Part shown: one piece after another, positions 47,384 to 55,989 of the stretch
Position numbering within the stretch: position 1 is the stretch's first letter
Layout of the letters: each line of letters opens with the position of its first letter
From: Kingella negevensis
GTDB taxonomy: Bacteria; Pseudomonadota; Gammaproteobacteria; Burkholderiales; Neisseriaceae
Assembly: GCF_030177895.1 (NCBI RefSeq)
Contig: NZ_CP123448.1
Location: 1,364,001-1,428,000 of the forward strand
Direction: 5' to 3'
DNA length: 64,000 bases
Made by a program: the position numbers and the translations under genes
The notes under the pieces: generated by a model
What the model saw: the letters and a program-made list of their open reading frames with translations, nothing else
Databases searched by the model: none
What the model was told of the DNA's origin: nothing

Positions 47384-48172
47384 ATGAAAAAAATTGCTCT
47401 ATCCCTGATTGTGGCAGCAACCCTATCCGCATGTGCCACCCCAGAAACCCAATTAGAACAACAAGCAGGCTTAGCCGTGAACTGGGTACAAGATTCAGGC
47501 GAATACAAAGCCCTATCTTATCAAGCGTTCAACTTTGCACGTATCGCGTTTAACAACACCCAAGTGCCAGAAGGTCGCCAAAAAGCCGTGGTGGTTGATT
47601 TAGACGAAACCATGGTGGATAACTCAGCTTATGCCGCATGGCGCATCAAAAACAACCGCCCATTCAGCCAACAAGATTGGACACGCTGGGTAAACGCACG
47701 CCAAGCAACAGCGATTGCAGGCGCAGTTGAGTTCAACAATTATGTGAATGCTAACGGCGGTAAAGTGTTCTATGTATCCAACCGTTTGGCAAAAGAAGAG
47801 CAAGCAGCCACTATTGAAAACTTGCAAAAACTTGGTTTCACTGGCGTGGACAACGAATCTCTGCTGTTGAAAACCAACAAATCAAACAAAAGCATCCGCT
47901 TCCAACAAGTGCAAGACCGCGGTTATGACATCGTGTTATTTATCGGCGACAACTTGAATGACTTTGGCGATACCACTTACCACAAAGACAACGCTCAACG
48001 CCGCGCGTTTGTAGACCAAAATAAACAATTATTTGGTACACGTTTCATCGTGTTGCCTAACCCGACTTACGGCGACTGGGAAAGCGGCATGGCAAAAGGT
48101 TACTACTCACTCACGCCAAAAGGTCGTGTAGAAGCGCGTGATAAAGCCTTGCGCTCTTGGAACGGTAAATAA
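47384..48172 (+). CDS. 5'-nucleotidase, lipoprotein e(P4) family
   Basis: An outer-membrane class C acid phosphatase of the HAD fold. In Haemophilus it dephosphorylates NMN and other nucleotides. The 262-residue product has a lipobox (LIVAATLSAC) and the HAD motifs VVVDLDETMVDNSAYA near 70 (DxDET) and IGDNLNDFGDTTYH near 191. YVSNRLAKEEQAATI lies between. GGAGAAA precedes the ATG. It likely supplies nucleosides from the host fluid. The gene ends at an exceptionally long perfect hairpin. Confidence 0.92.
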   Translation: MKKIALSLIVAATLSACATPETQLEQQAGLAVNWVQDSGEYKALSYQAFNFARIAFNNTQVPEGRQKAVVVDLDETMVDNSAYAAWRIKNNRPFSQQDWTRWVNARQATAIAGAVEFNNYVNANGGKVFYVSNRLAKEEQAATIENLQKLGFTGVDNESLLLKTNKSNKSIRFQQVQDRGYDIVLFIGDNLNDFGDTTYHKDNAQRRAFVDQNKQLFGTRFIVLPNPTYGDWESGMAKGYYSLTPKGRVEARDKALRSWNGK

Positions 48173-48175
48173 TCA

Positions 48176-48254
48176 GATTGCAGCCTGAAAACTCATAAAA
48201 AACGCGATTGGCACAAAACCAATCGCGTTTTTTATGAGTTTTCAGGCTGCAATC
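48176..48254. terminator. Bidirectional terminator, perfect 36-bp arms
   Basis: Arms of 36 bases (48176-48211 and 48219-48254) are perfect inverse copies around the 7-base loop CACAAAA. The DUS core is at the base and A/T6 runs lie inside the stem. It lies between convergent genes and is longer than any other hairpin in the window. Confidence 0.9.
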
Positions 48255-48257
48255 GCC

Positions 48258-49817
48258 CTATTCCTCTTCCACAATCCGCGTAATCCCCACACGTTCCACG
48301 CGATGACCTTCTTTCTCCAGCACTTCAAATCGCCAACCGTGAAACTCAATCGTGTCGCCCACTTCAGGCAGCTCGCCCAATTCTTCCATAATCAAGCCAG
48401 CCACGGTGTGAAATTCCGCGTCGTCTGATTGCGGCGGCAAATTTAATTGTGGCGCAAGTTCCACATATTCCAACGCACCGTCCACCGTCAAACTGTCGTC
48501 CGAATTTTCTTGCAGCGCAGGTTCGTCTTCGCGCTCAAATTCTTCGGGAAACTCGCCAGCAATCGTTTCCAGCAAATCTTTCATGGTAACCATGCCCAGC
48601 ACCGCGCCAAACTCGTCCACCACCAAAGCATAATCCGCGCTGTGTTTGCGGAACAACTCAATCGCCATCAACGCGGTTGCGCTTTCAGGCAGCATTAACG
48701 GCTGTTTTAACGCAGCCTGAATATTCATTTCGCCCGTTTCCAAAAGCTGCGCCAACAAATCTTTTTTGTTGATGTAACCCAGCGGCTCGTCCACACCAGC
48801 TTTGCCAACGACTAACATTCGCGAATAAGGCGTTTCCACCAATTTCGTTTTTTGCTCGTCTTTGCTTTGCGAAATATCCAAGCGCTCAATGTCGCTGCGC
48901 GGAATCATCACACCAAAAATCGGGCGTTCAGCAAGCGTTAAAACGCTGCGAATCATGGATTTTTCGTTTTCTTCAAAGTGTTCGTTATCGTTTGATTCAT
49001 CGCCGTCTTTTGCCAACAAACTTTCACGAATGCCCATCATGCCCAGCACGTTTTCAGCGGTGCGTTGTCGCCAAGAACTGTTGATGTAGTCTTTGCGTTT
49101 GGTGTTTCTCTGTGAAACTTGGTTGAAAATTTCAATAAGGATTGAGAAACCAATCGCGGCATATAAATAGCCTTTTGGAATGTGGAAGTGGAACGCTTCG
49201 GCAATCAGGCTGAAACCAATCATCAGCAAGAAGCCTAAACACAACATCACAACGGTTGGGTGTCTGTCCACAAACGCGGTAAGCGGTTTGCTGGCAGTAA
49301 TCATCGCTACCATGGCTACGACTACCGCGCTCATAGCTATGATGATATGTTCCACCATCGCCACGGCGGTAATCACGCTATCAATGGAGAAAATTGCGTC
49401 CAACACCAAAATCTGTGCGACTACGCCCCAAAATGCGGCGTGCTTTTTCTGCATGTCGGCAACTTGAAAATGGTTTTCGCCTTCTAGTCGCTCGTGCAAT
49501 TCGGTGGTGGCTTTGTATAACAGGAAGATGCCACCACCGAGCATAATCAAGTCTTTGCCTGATACGGGGTGCGAACCGAGATGAAAAAACGGTTCGGTGA
49601 GCGTGATGATGTGCGCCATAAAACCGAGCATGACGATGCGAATGCACACGGCAAGCGTTAAGCCTGTGATTCGGGCGCGGTCTCGTAGGCTGGGTTTGAC
49701 TTTGTTCGCCAAAATGGCTACGAAAACGAGGTTATCGATGCCTAGTACGACTTCTAAAACTAAAAGCGTTACAAAACCTATCCATGTTTGCGGTTCGGTA
49801 AGCCAACTGATGTCCAT
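48258..49817 (-). CDS. TerC-family membrane protein with CBS and CorC_HlyC domains
   Basis: 519 residues from the ATG at 49817; an earlier start at 49877 would add 20 residues lacking support. The N-terminal half is the TerC transporter-like domain (LEVVLGIDNLVFVAILANKV near 20) with about six membrane helices. Then come a CBS pair (MIPRSDIERLDIS and YALVVDEFGAVLGMVTMKDL) and a C-terminal CorC_HlyC domain (about 430-519). E. coli YegH and YoaE share this layout. A role in metal ion handling is likely but not shown. Confidence 0.9.
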   Translation of the reverse strand: MDISWLTEPQTWIGFVTLLVLEVVLGIDNLVFVAILANKVKPSLRDRARITGLTLAVCIRIVMLGFMAHIITLTEPFFHLGSHPVSGKDLIMLGGGIFLLYKATTELHERLEGENHFQVADMQKKHAAFWGVVAQILVLDAIFSIDSVITAVAMVEHIIIAMSAVVVAMVAMITASKPLTAFVDRHPTVVMLCLGFLLMIGFSLIAEAFHFHIPKGYLYAAIGFSILIEIFNQVSQRNTKRKDYINSSWRQRTAENVLGMMGIRESLLAKDGDESNDNEHFEENEKSMIRSVLTLAERPIFGVMIPRSDIERLDISQSKDEQKTKLVETPYSRMLVVGKAGVDEPLGYINKKDLLAQLLETGEMNIQAALKQPLMLPESATALMAIELFRKHSADYALVVDEFGAVLGMVTMKDLLETIAGEFPEEFEREDEPALQENSDDSLTVDGALEYVELAPQLNLPPQSDDAEFHTVAGLIMEELGELPEVGDTIEFHGWRFEVLEKEGHRVERVGITRIVEEE

Positions 49818-49855
49818 TGTGGTTGTGTCCTTTGAAATTTGATTAAGCAGCAAAA

Positions 49856-49891
49856 GGCAGCCTGAAAGTGTTATCACTTTTCAGGCTGCCT
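49856..49891. other. DUS palindrome upstream of the TerC gene
   Basis: AAGGCAGCCTGAAAGTG and its inverse around TTAT. It is a strong hairpin in a 5' region. More uptake copies follow at 49990-50020, next to the PhnD-like gene end, where they may terminate that transcript. Confidence 0.5.
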
Positions 49892-50031
49892 TAAAAGCGT
49901 TGCTGCTCGGATTCATTCATTTTGTTGTGAAAAAATGGGTTTAAAACTATTTGAGTGTAACGAAAAAAATGGGCTTTTGCAAACAATCAGGCAGCCTGAA
50001 AATCTTTCAGGCTGCCTGAAAACTAAAATGC

Positions 50032-50778
50032 TTAGTCTTGTAAAGTTTCAATCAAATCAATCATAAATTCTGCGTCTTCTTGCGACAGGGGTTCAAAGCC
50101 TTCTGGAATAGACAAATCTTCTAAAACCATTTTACCCGCTGGCGTTGTGTTGATTTTCACAAACGCATCGCGCAAGGTATCCGCATGTTCCGCATAATCT
50201 GGATGCAACAAAACCACATGGCTTAAATCGTTGATATTACTTTCCATCAAGACTTTCAGGCTTTTCTTAGTTGTTGCACTGAAATTTTTAAATGTGCTTG
50301 CTAAGAAAAAGGCAGCTTCTGCTTCACCTGCGATTAAGCGACGAGCAGATTCTTGAAATGTATCCGCATGCAGCCACTGAACAGAGTGTTCGGTGATGTT
50401 TGCAGATTCCAACAAACGCAAACCAATCAAACGAATATCGCGATTGTCTGTTACCAAAATACGGCTATCTGTTGGCAAATCATCAGAATGATTAAATTCG
50501 CTGCTTGCTTGTGCAGCAATCACCATCTCATCAGAATGATTAATCGGTTTCACCAATGGAATGTAGTTGTTATCACGCACCAATGTAGACGCGTCAAATG
50601 GGTTGGCATATACCAACGCAATTTGACCGCTACTTAATTGTTCATTTTGTTCATGGTAAGTGGCTGGCGTTTTTAAATGAATAGTTGAATCAGTTAAGCG
50701 TTGTAGCTGAGTGTTGAACATGTGCCAGCCCGCAAAATACTCTGGTGGAAAATCTGGGGCAATAAGAAAATTCAGCAT
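50032..50778 (-). CDS. PhnD-like substrate-binding protein without signal peptide
   Basis: 248 residues resembling periplasmic phosphate/phosphonate-binding proteins (PhnD/TauA fold). It has FLIAPDFPPEYFAGWHMFNT at the start, QIALVYANPFDAS near 52, DNRDIRLIGLRLLESANI near 110, and LIAGEAEAAFFLASTF near 148. No signal peptide or lipobox is present, so it is predicted to be cytoplasmic, unusual for this fold. AGGAATT lies before the ATG. It is the third gene of the PAS-roadblock-PhnD cluster and could be a soluble ligand sensor. Confidence 0.72.
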   Translation of the reverse strand: MLNFLIAPDFPPEYFAGWHMFNTQLQRLTDSTIHLKTPATYHEQNEQLSSGQIALVYANPFDASTLVRDNNYIPLVKPINHSDEMVIAAQASSEFNHSDDLPTDSRILVTDNRDIRLIGLRLLESANITEHSVQWLHADTFQESARRLIAGEAEAAFFLASTFKNFSATTKKSLKVLMESNINDLSHVVLLHPDYAEHADTLRDAFVKINTTPAGKMVLEDLSIPEGFEPLSQEDAEFMIDLIETLQD

Positions 50779-50936
50779 AAATAAAAATTCCTAATCATTA
50801 AATTTATTTTGATACAAAAACAGGTAGCAACCGTGTTATTTAGGTTTTGCAAGAAACCATTTTAACACGGCTTTAGAGTACTTATATCAACATTTATTTT
50901 AGAAAAATAAAGATTTAGCGTGATTTTACGTTAGCC

Positions 50937-51299
50937 TCAAGCAACTTGCCGAATTTGTGCAACAGCCTGACGAACGTGCAGCATAATCATGCCCAACTTC
51001 GCTTCTTTTCTAGCTGTAGTAACCAAAACTAAGTCATCTGTTGCTTGTACCAACAAGATAAAACCGTCTTGGCTTTCTACAATCAGTTGCTTCATTTGGC
51101 TACTGAGCAATTCTTTTGTAGTACGTTGCCCTAAAGAAAGCATAGCGGCTGACATACCGCCTACACGGTCTGCATCAGCATTACGCGGCAAAATACTGCA
51201 CAATGGAATCCCATCAACAGCAATCAGGGTTGAAGCAATAACATCGGTAGAATTATGGTGCAATTCTTCTAAGATAGGTTGAAACGTAGATGCGTTCAT
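50937..51299 (-). CDS. Roadblock/LC7-domain protein (MglB-like)
   Basis: A single-domain protein of 120 residues. STLIAVDGIPLCSILPRNAD and VGGMSAAMLSLGQRTTKELL match the roadblock fold, and GFILLVQATDDLVLVTTARK supplies later strands. Roadblock proteins often pair with small Ras-like GTPases (MglA type) as activators or form scaffold dimers. No GTPase gene is in this window. It follows the PAS gene by 80 bases on the same strand. Confidence 0.82.
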   Translation of the reverse strand: MNASTFQPILEELHHNSTDVIASTLIAVDGIPLCSILPRNADADRVGGMSAAMLSLGQRTTKELLSSQMKQLIVESQDGFILLVQATDDLVLVTTARKEAKLGMIMLHVRQAVAQIRQVA

Positions 51300-51379
51300 A
51301 ATAATGAGCCTTGTAAGGATTCAATAAATTGATTTAGGCTGAATTTAGACTCAACCTTTTAATAGAAATAAAAGAACAA

Positions 51380-51907
51380 TCAATCACTTTCAGCACATTC
51401 GGCTTTTAGTAATTGAGCGTACAGTTCTGTACATTCTTTGATTTTTTCTAAACTTGGTTTGCGGCGAACTGAAGTGTAGCCTTCCACAACACCGTTTCTT
51501 ATATTTGGAATAGCTGTTGCATAAACCCAGTAATATCCTCCATCTTTACGCAAATTTTTCACATAACCATGCCATTTTTCGCCGCGTTGCAGCGTTTCCC
51601 ATAAATCTTTGAACGCCACTTTAGGCATATCAGGATGGCGCAGAATGCTGTGAGGCGCACCAATCAATTCATCACGCGACCAGCCACTCATCGTAACAAA
51701 TGCTTCATTAGCATGCGTAATCACCCCATTAATATCCGTACGCGACGTAATCAAAGAACCATCAGGAAACGACGTTTCTTCCTGAGTGACATAAACGGGA
51801 TACGACTCACCTGTGTAAGTGGTCATCATATGTTCTTCATAAGGAACATTAGGAATAGGGAAATTAATTTGTACAGATTCCCCGTTATAGATACGTTCTG
51901 GTTTCAT
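51380..51907 (-). CDS. PAS-domain protein, Aer-type sensor without output domain
   Basis: 175 residues. Residues about 55-150 form a PAS domain with GVITHANEAFVTMSGWSRDE, then SILRHPDMPKVAFKDLWETL, GYVKNLRKDGGYYWVYA and EGYTSVRRKPS. This closely follows the FAD-binding PAS of the aerotaxis receptor Aer, including the R-H-P-D segment. There is no membrane segment, HAMP or methyl-accepting domain. It is probably a soluble redox or oxygen sensor acting through a partner. It is first gene of the cluster, with an FNR box upstream. AGGAAA precedes the ATG. Confidence 0.85.
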   Translation of the reverse strand: MKPERIYNGESVQINFPIPNVPYEEHMMTTYTGESYPVYVTQEETSFPDGSLITSRTDINGVITHANEAFVTMSGWSRDELIGAPHSILRHPDMPKVAFKDLWETLQRGEKWHGYVKNLRKDGGYYWVYATAIPNIRNGVVEGYTSVRRKPSLEKIKECTELYAQLLKAECAESD

Positions 51908-51986
51908 GATAAAAATTTCCTAAAGGACTGTTAAAAAATATAAATTACTATTAGAGTTTATTATCTAATATATAAAACAAATTAAA

Positions 51987-52028
51987 TTGATATACAAGTC
52001 GAATCCAGATTTGTTTGATTTACATCAA
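51987..52028 (-). promoter_or_regulatory. FNR-type promoter of the PAS-roadblock-PhnD cluster
   Basis: On the minus strand TTGATGTAAATCAA (52015-52028) matches TTGAT-N4-ATCAA exactly. The overlapping -10 candidates TATATC (51989-51994) and TATCAA (51987-51992) lie 30 to 32 bases downstream, which is class II spacing with a start near 51980. In the plus direction no good -10 lies at that spacing before lysS, so the cluster is the better target. Confidence 0.75.
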
Positions 52029-52164
52029 AATTAATGCCATTTTTTGTAAATTGCGTAACAAAATAAGCAATTTCGCAAATAACTAAATCCGCGTAAAATA
52101 ACGCGTTATTTTCACTTTTCAGGCAGCCTGAAAATTCAAACCCCTTTTCATTATTGAGACAACT

Positions 52165-53679
52165 ATGACAGACCAAACTCAAAACCCAGCAGTAGAAGAA
52201 CAATTAGACGAAAACCAAATCATCGCCATTCGCCGCGACAAATTAAACGCCATTCGCGCCAAACGCATCGCCTATCCAAACGATTTTAAACGCGATAGTT
52301 TCGCCCAAGATTTGCACAACAAATACGATTTACAAAGCAAAGAAGAATTAGACCCACAAGAAATCCCCGTGAAAATTGCAGGGCGCATGATGCTCAAACG
52401 CCAAATGGGTAAAGCCAGCTTTGCCACCATTCAAGACGTGAGCGGACAAATCCAGCTTTACTTAAACAACAAAGGCGTGAGCCAAGAAGTGTTGGACGAC
52501 TTCAACCATTGGGACATGGGCGACATCATCGGCGCAGTTGGCACATTATTCAAAACCAACCACGGCGAACTCACCGTACGCGTGTCAGAAATCCGCCTAT
52601 TGAGCAAATCATTGCGCCCATTGCCAGACAAACACAAAGGCTTAGCAGACCAAGAAACCAAATACCGCCAACGCTACGTTGATTTAATTGCCAACCACGA
52701 CAGCCGCAACACCTTCATCAAACGCAGCCAAATCGTGCAAACCATTCGCAATTTCATGGTAAACGAACAATATTTGGAAGTAGAAACCCCAATGATGCAC
52801 CCAATCCCAGGCGGTGCGACAGCCAAACCCTTCGTTACCTACCACAACGCATTAGATATGCCGCTTTACTTGCGTATCGCACCAGAATTGTATTTAAAAC
52901 GCTTGGTAGTGGGCGGTTTAGAGCGCGTGTTTGAAATCAACCGCAACTTCCGCAACGAAGGCATGTCTGTTCGCCACAATCCAGAATTTACCATGATGGA
53001 ATTTTACGAAGCGTTCAGCGATTACGAACGCATGATGCAAATGACCGAAGGCGTGATTCGTGCCGCATCACATGCCGTAAACGGCACAGCCAAAATCACT
53101 TACAACGGCAAAGAAGTGGACTTGGAAAGCCCATTTGAACGCCTAACCATTTTGCAAGCCATCAAAAAATTCAATCCGCAATACACAGATGAACAACTGA
53201 ATGACGCGGAATGGTTGAAAAAAGAAATCGTGAAACACGGCGAAGATTTGCCACACGCAAGCGGTTTAGGTTCATTGCAGTTGGCATTGTTTGAAGGTTG
53301 CGCCGAAAGCAAATTGTGGAATCCAACATTCATCGTGGATTACCCAGTGGAAGTATCGCCATTGGCACGCGCTTCAGACACCAAACAAGGTTTGACTGAA
53401 CGCTTTGAATTGTTTGTGGTTGGACGCGAATTAGCAAACGGCTATTCAGAGTTGAACGACCCTGAAGACCAAGCCGCACGTTTCAAAGCGCAAGTGGCGC
53501 AGTTGGACGCTGGCGATGATGAAGCCATGCACTTTGACGCGGACTACATTCGCGCGATGGAATTTGGTTTGCCGCCAACAGGCGGCTGCGGTATCGGTAT
53601 CGACCGCTTGGTGATGCTGCTGACAGACGCGCAAACCATTCGTGATGTGATTTTGTTCCCACAAATGCGACCAGAGTGA
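52165..53679 (+). CDS. lysS: Lysyl-tRNA synthetase, class II
   Basis: Charges tRNA-Lys. The 504-residue product has an N-terminal OB-fold anticodon domain (about 60-160, [20 protein letters not shown]). Class II motif 2 is [20 protein letters not shown] near 255, and motif 3 is [14 protein letters not shown] near 473. Length is normal. The promoter probably includes TAAAAT at 52095-52100. It is divergent from the PAS gene. Confidence 0.97.
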   Translation: MTDQTQNPAVEEQLDENQIIAIRRDKLNAIRAKRIAYPNDFKRDSFAQDLHNKYDLQSKEELDPQEIPVKIAGRMMLKRQMGKASFATIQDVSGQIQLYLNNKGVSQEVLDDFNHWDMGDIIGAVGTLFKTNHGELTVRVSEIRLLSKSLRPLPDKHKGLADQETKYRQRYVDLIANHDSRNTFIKRSQIVQTIRNFMVNEQYLEVETPMMHPIPGGATAKPFVTYHNALDMPLYLRIAPELYLKRLVVGGLERVFEINRNFRNEGMSVRHNPEFTMMEFYEAFSDYERMMQMTEGVIRAASHAVNGTAKITYNGKEVDLESPFERLTILQAIKKFNPQYTDEQLNDAEWLKKEIVKHGEDLPHASGLGSLQLALFEGCAESKLWNPTFIVDYPVEVSPLARASDTKQGLTERFELFVVGRELANGYSELNDPEDQAARFKAQVAQLDAGDDEAMHFDADYIRAMEFGLPPTGGCGIGIDRLVMLLTDAQTIRDVILFPQMRPE

Positions 53680-53722
53680 TTTTGAATTTTTCAGGCAGCC
53701 TGAAAATAATTTGGAAAACATC

Positions 53723-54151
53723 ATGCAGCATTTAAAACCTTATTTAAATCATTTTTCGTCGGTTTATGCGTCTTGTTGTATGGCTGGTATGCTGTTGCAA
53801 CAAGTATTTCATATCAAAGAGGCGCTTGGTGCGTTAATGTTTTCTGCCGTTTCATTTACTGCATTACATTTTGTTAAAAAAGAACATCACGCGCCCACGA
53901 AAGAAGAACAATATTATTTGGCAAAACGCTGCACGATGAGTGCATTGCTAGGCATTTTGTTGTTGGCAGTAGTATTTGCTGTGTTGTATGTATTTTTTCA
54001 TGGCATGAATAACGCTTTGCAATGGGCAAAAGTGATTGCGAAATTATGGTGGCTGACGGGTTTACTGGTGCTTGTGTATGCGCTGACGCATTTTGGCGCG
54101 GCAATTTTTGCGTTTGGTTACTTGGCAAAAACGGAAGCGAAGAAATACTAA
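53723..54151 (+). CDS. Small four-helix membrane protein
   Basis: About 142 residues from the ATG at 53723; a TTG at 53711 is possible. Hydrophobic segments lie near 15-30, 38-50, 75-100 (LLGILLLAVVFAVLYVFFHG) and 112-137. Charged linkers contain KKEHHAPTKEEQYYLAKR. It resembles small uncharacterised membrane proteins such as the ABZJ_00895 type, but I am not sure of that. It lies 44 bases after lysS, so cotranscription is possible. Confidence 0.65.
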   Translation: MQHLKPYLNHFSSVYASCCMAGMLLQQVFHIKEALGALMFSAVSFTALHFVKKEHHAPTKEEQYYLAKRCTMSALLGILLLAVVFAVLYVFFHGMNNALQWAKVIAKLWWLTGLLVLVYALTHFGAAIFAFGYLAKTEAKKY

Positions 54152-54170
54152 AATGATTACCCAAATTCAA

Positions 54171-54201
54171 AAGCAGCCTGAAAATATTTGTCAGGCTGCC
54201 T
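54171..54201 (+). terminator. Terminator after the four-helix protein gene
   Basis: AAGCAGCCTGAAAATA and an inverse TGTCAGGCTGCCTT give an imperfect DUS hairpin. Confidence 0.55.
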
Positions 54202-54218
54202 TACTTTGAAGGGAATAT

Positions 54219-54473
54219 ATGCAAAATATAGTGAATCAAATTTAGATTAGTACAGCGTTGCCAACTCCCTTATGTACTAGATGTACACGGCGGTCGTTGT
54301 CGCCTTGTCCTAATCTAAATTTAATCCACTATAATAAACAATACAATCTTCATAACATTCAAGTTGCCCCAAACGCCAAAGAATTAAAACTTCAATCTTT
54401 GCAAGTATTGCGCCAAGCATTTGAAGCAAGCAAACAAGCTGGCACAGTTAAAAAAGTGATTGTTGAAATTTAA
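54219..54473 (+). pseudogene. Small reading frame interrupted by a Correia-like MITE
   Basis: GAAGGGA precedes an ATG at 54219, but the frame meets a stop inside the 107-bp element. Removing the MITE and one TA gives a continuous 49-residue frame beginning MQNNKQYNLHNIQVAPNAKE and ending VKKVIVEI at 54473. The second half is helical and lysine-rich. The exact restoration supports a real former gene; I do not recognise the family. Confidence 0.7.
54227..54333. repeat. Correia-like MITE, 107 bp, complete
   Basis: Terminal inverted repeats TATAGTGAATCAAATTTAGA and TATAGTGGATTAAATTTAGA with TA at both ends; target TA duplicated. The centre contains GCGTTGCCAACTCCCTTATG and GTTGTCGCCTTGTCC. It has the same length and layout as 28872-28978. 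Its ends resemble those of the IS630-type elements here. Confidence 0.85.
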
Positions 54474-54483
54474 AAACAAAAAT

Positions 54484-54511
54484 ACAGCCTGAAAACCACT
54501 TTTCAGGCTGC
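54484..54511 (-). terminator. DUS hairpin after the WG-repeat gene
   Basis: CAGCCTGAAAA and its inverse directly beyond the stop at 54521 of the minus-strand gene. Confidence 0.55.
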
Positions 54512-54520
54512 ATTCTTAAC

Positions 54521-55765
54521 TTATTTCTTCTTCCCACGCGCTTTCTTCACCACCGCGCTTTTCGCCACATCATCACACGTCCCGTTCACCGTATCCCCAG
54601 CAGCCAAATCCGCAAACGCCACTTGATTACGTTCCGCATTCCAATCCCTAACGCGCATATTCTTATCCTGAACAGCAGGTGCATCAAGTTTCACATGCGC
54701 ACAGGCTTTCGCAAACTTCGCAGGACGCGACTGAATCACTTCCCCTTTCATGTTCACATAATCCACCGTTTGATTGGCATGGCGATACAAACGCACATAC
54801 GGTTCACCGTCTTCCGATTCATCGCCCGTATCATAAGCAGGCTCAACCAAAGTCTTGCCATTCAAATCCAACAAGCCCACCAAATGATTACGCACCGCAT
54901 AAATCACAGGTGCATAATCCGAAACGCTCAAATCGTCAAACTTCCCAGCAGGCACAACTTCGCGCCCCGTTTTCGCGTCCACCACAGCCACCCAGCTCGT
55001 GTCATCATTAGCCAAGCGCACCAAACCGTGCGTAGAAAGCGAAATATCTTTAAACGCATACGGCACTTTCCACAATTTCGCGCCCGTTTTATCAATCGCC
55101 CAACGGTCGCCCTTATCATCTGCCACCCACGAAGTGCCTTCAGCAAACTTGCCCAACTCTTTAAATTGGGGCGCAATCACTTCCTTGCCCTGCTCGTCCA
55201 CAAAACCCATGCGCAAATCTTTATTGTCTTCGCCATATTTGGTTACAGGGTCAGAAGAAACCACCGCCAAGCCATCATCAAAACCTGAAAACACCGTATA
55301 TTTAAACGGCGTGAGCTGCTTGCCTTTCAAATCAAACAACGCCCTTTTGATTTCTCCGTCTTCGTGTTTGACTGCCACAATATTGTTTGCCGACAAATCT
55401 ACACCCAACACATTTTCATCAAAATCCATAATCGTGTTGCCTTTTATGTCTATGACAATGTTGTGCAATTTATCATCTACTCTTGTGTTTGCCACAAATA
55501 AAGATGGTTGCGTTTCATATCGCGTAATAAACACATATTGCGCTGGAACCACAATTTCGCCCTTGCCATTCATCAGCCCAACATTATGCGTAGATTCCGA
55601 TTTCGTATCCATAAAACGCAAAACGTCTTCGCCACAATTTTCAAAAATAGAATACTGTTTCGCCACTTTCGGCAACGGTTTGCATTCCGCCGCATTGTCT
55701 GCGTGAGCCATAGAAAAGCAGCCCACCAAAGCCGCCGCCAAAATAGAAGAAGTCCATTTTTTCAT
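54521..55765 (-). CDS. Secreted WG-repeat protein
   Basis: 414 residues with a signal peptide (SILAAALVGCFSMAHA). The mature protein contains several WG-type beta repeats, for example VGLMNGKGEIVVPAQYVFI, MGFVDEQGKEVIAPQFKELG, WAIDKTGAKLWKVPYAFKDI and VGLLDLNGKTLVEPAYDTG. A basic tail ends KKARGKKK. WG proteins have no single known function; many are envelope-associated. It is monocistronic, divergent from dxr. Confidence 0.85.
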   Translation of the reverse strand: MKKWTSSILAAALVGCFSMAHADNAAECKPLPKVAKQYSIFENCGEDVLRFMDTKSESTHNVGLMNGKGEIVVPAQYVFITRYETQPSLFVANTRVDDKLHNIVIDIKGNTIMDFDENVLGVDLSANNIVAVKHEDGEIKRALFDLKGKQLTPFKYTVFSGFDDGLAVVSSDPVTKYGEDNKDLRMGFVDEQGKEVIAPQFKELGKFAEGTSWVADDKGDRWAIDKTGAKLWKVPYAFKDISLSTHGLVRLANDDTSWVAVVDAKTGREVVPAGKFDDLSVSDYAPVIYAVRNHLVGLLDLNGKTLVEPAYDTGDESEDGEPYVRLYRHANQTVDYVNMKGEVIQSRPAKFAKACAHVKLDAPAVQDKNMRVRDWNAERNQVAFADLAAGDTVNGTCDDVAKSAVVKKARGKKK

Positions 55766-55954
55766 CGTTTCGTTTCCTGTTGGTTTACATAAAAAAACAC
55801 AAATAAATCATAACAGAAAAACTTTTCAGGCTGCGATAAAAATACGCGTGTTGCAAGGCTGTTTTTCAAGCCACATGCAGCCTGAAAGTTTCATAAAGTT
55901 TTCAGGCTGCCATAATTCCCACATTCAAAACGCAGCCTGAAAAACCAAAGCGCG

Positions 55955-55960
55955 TATAAT
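55955..55960 (+). promoter_or_regulatory. -10 element of dxr
   Basis: TATAAT lies 30 bases before the dxr ATG in the form CGCGTATAATTCCCC. The upstream part holds three uptake cores. No clear -35 is visible. Confidence 0.5.
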
Positions 55961-55989
55961 TCCCCCTTATTTTTTCACAGAACACAATC

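Noticed and set aside
52015..52028. FNR site as a regulator of lysS
   Set aside because: No -10 at suitable distance in the plus direction (TTGCGT at 52051-52056 is poor), and lysS is normally constitutive.
54258..54473. 71-residue frame read as a stand-alone gene
   Set aside because: Its first third lies within the MITE; the true former start is at 54219 once the element is removed.
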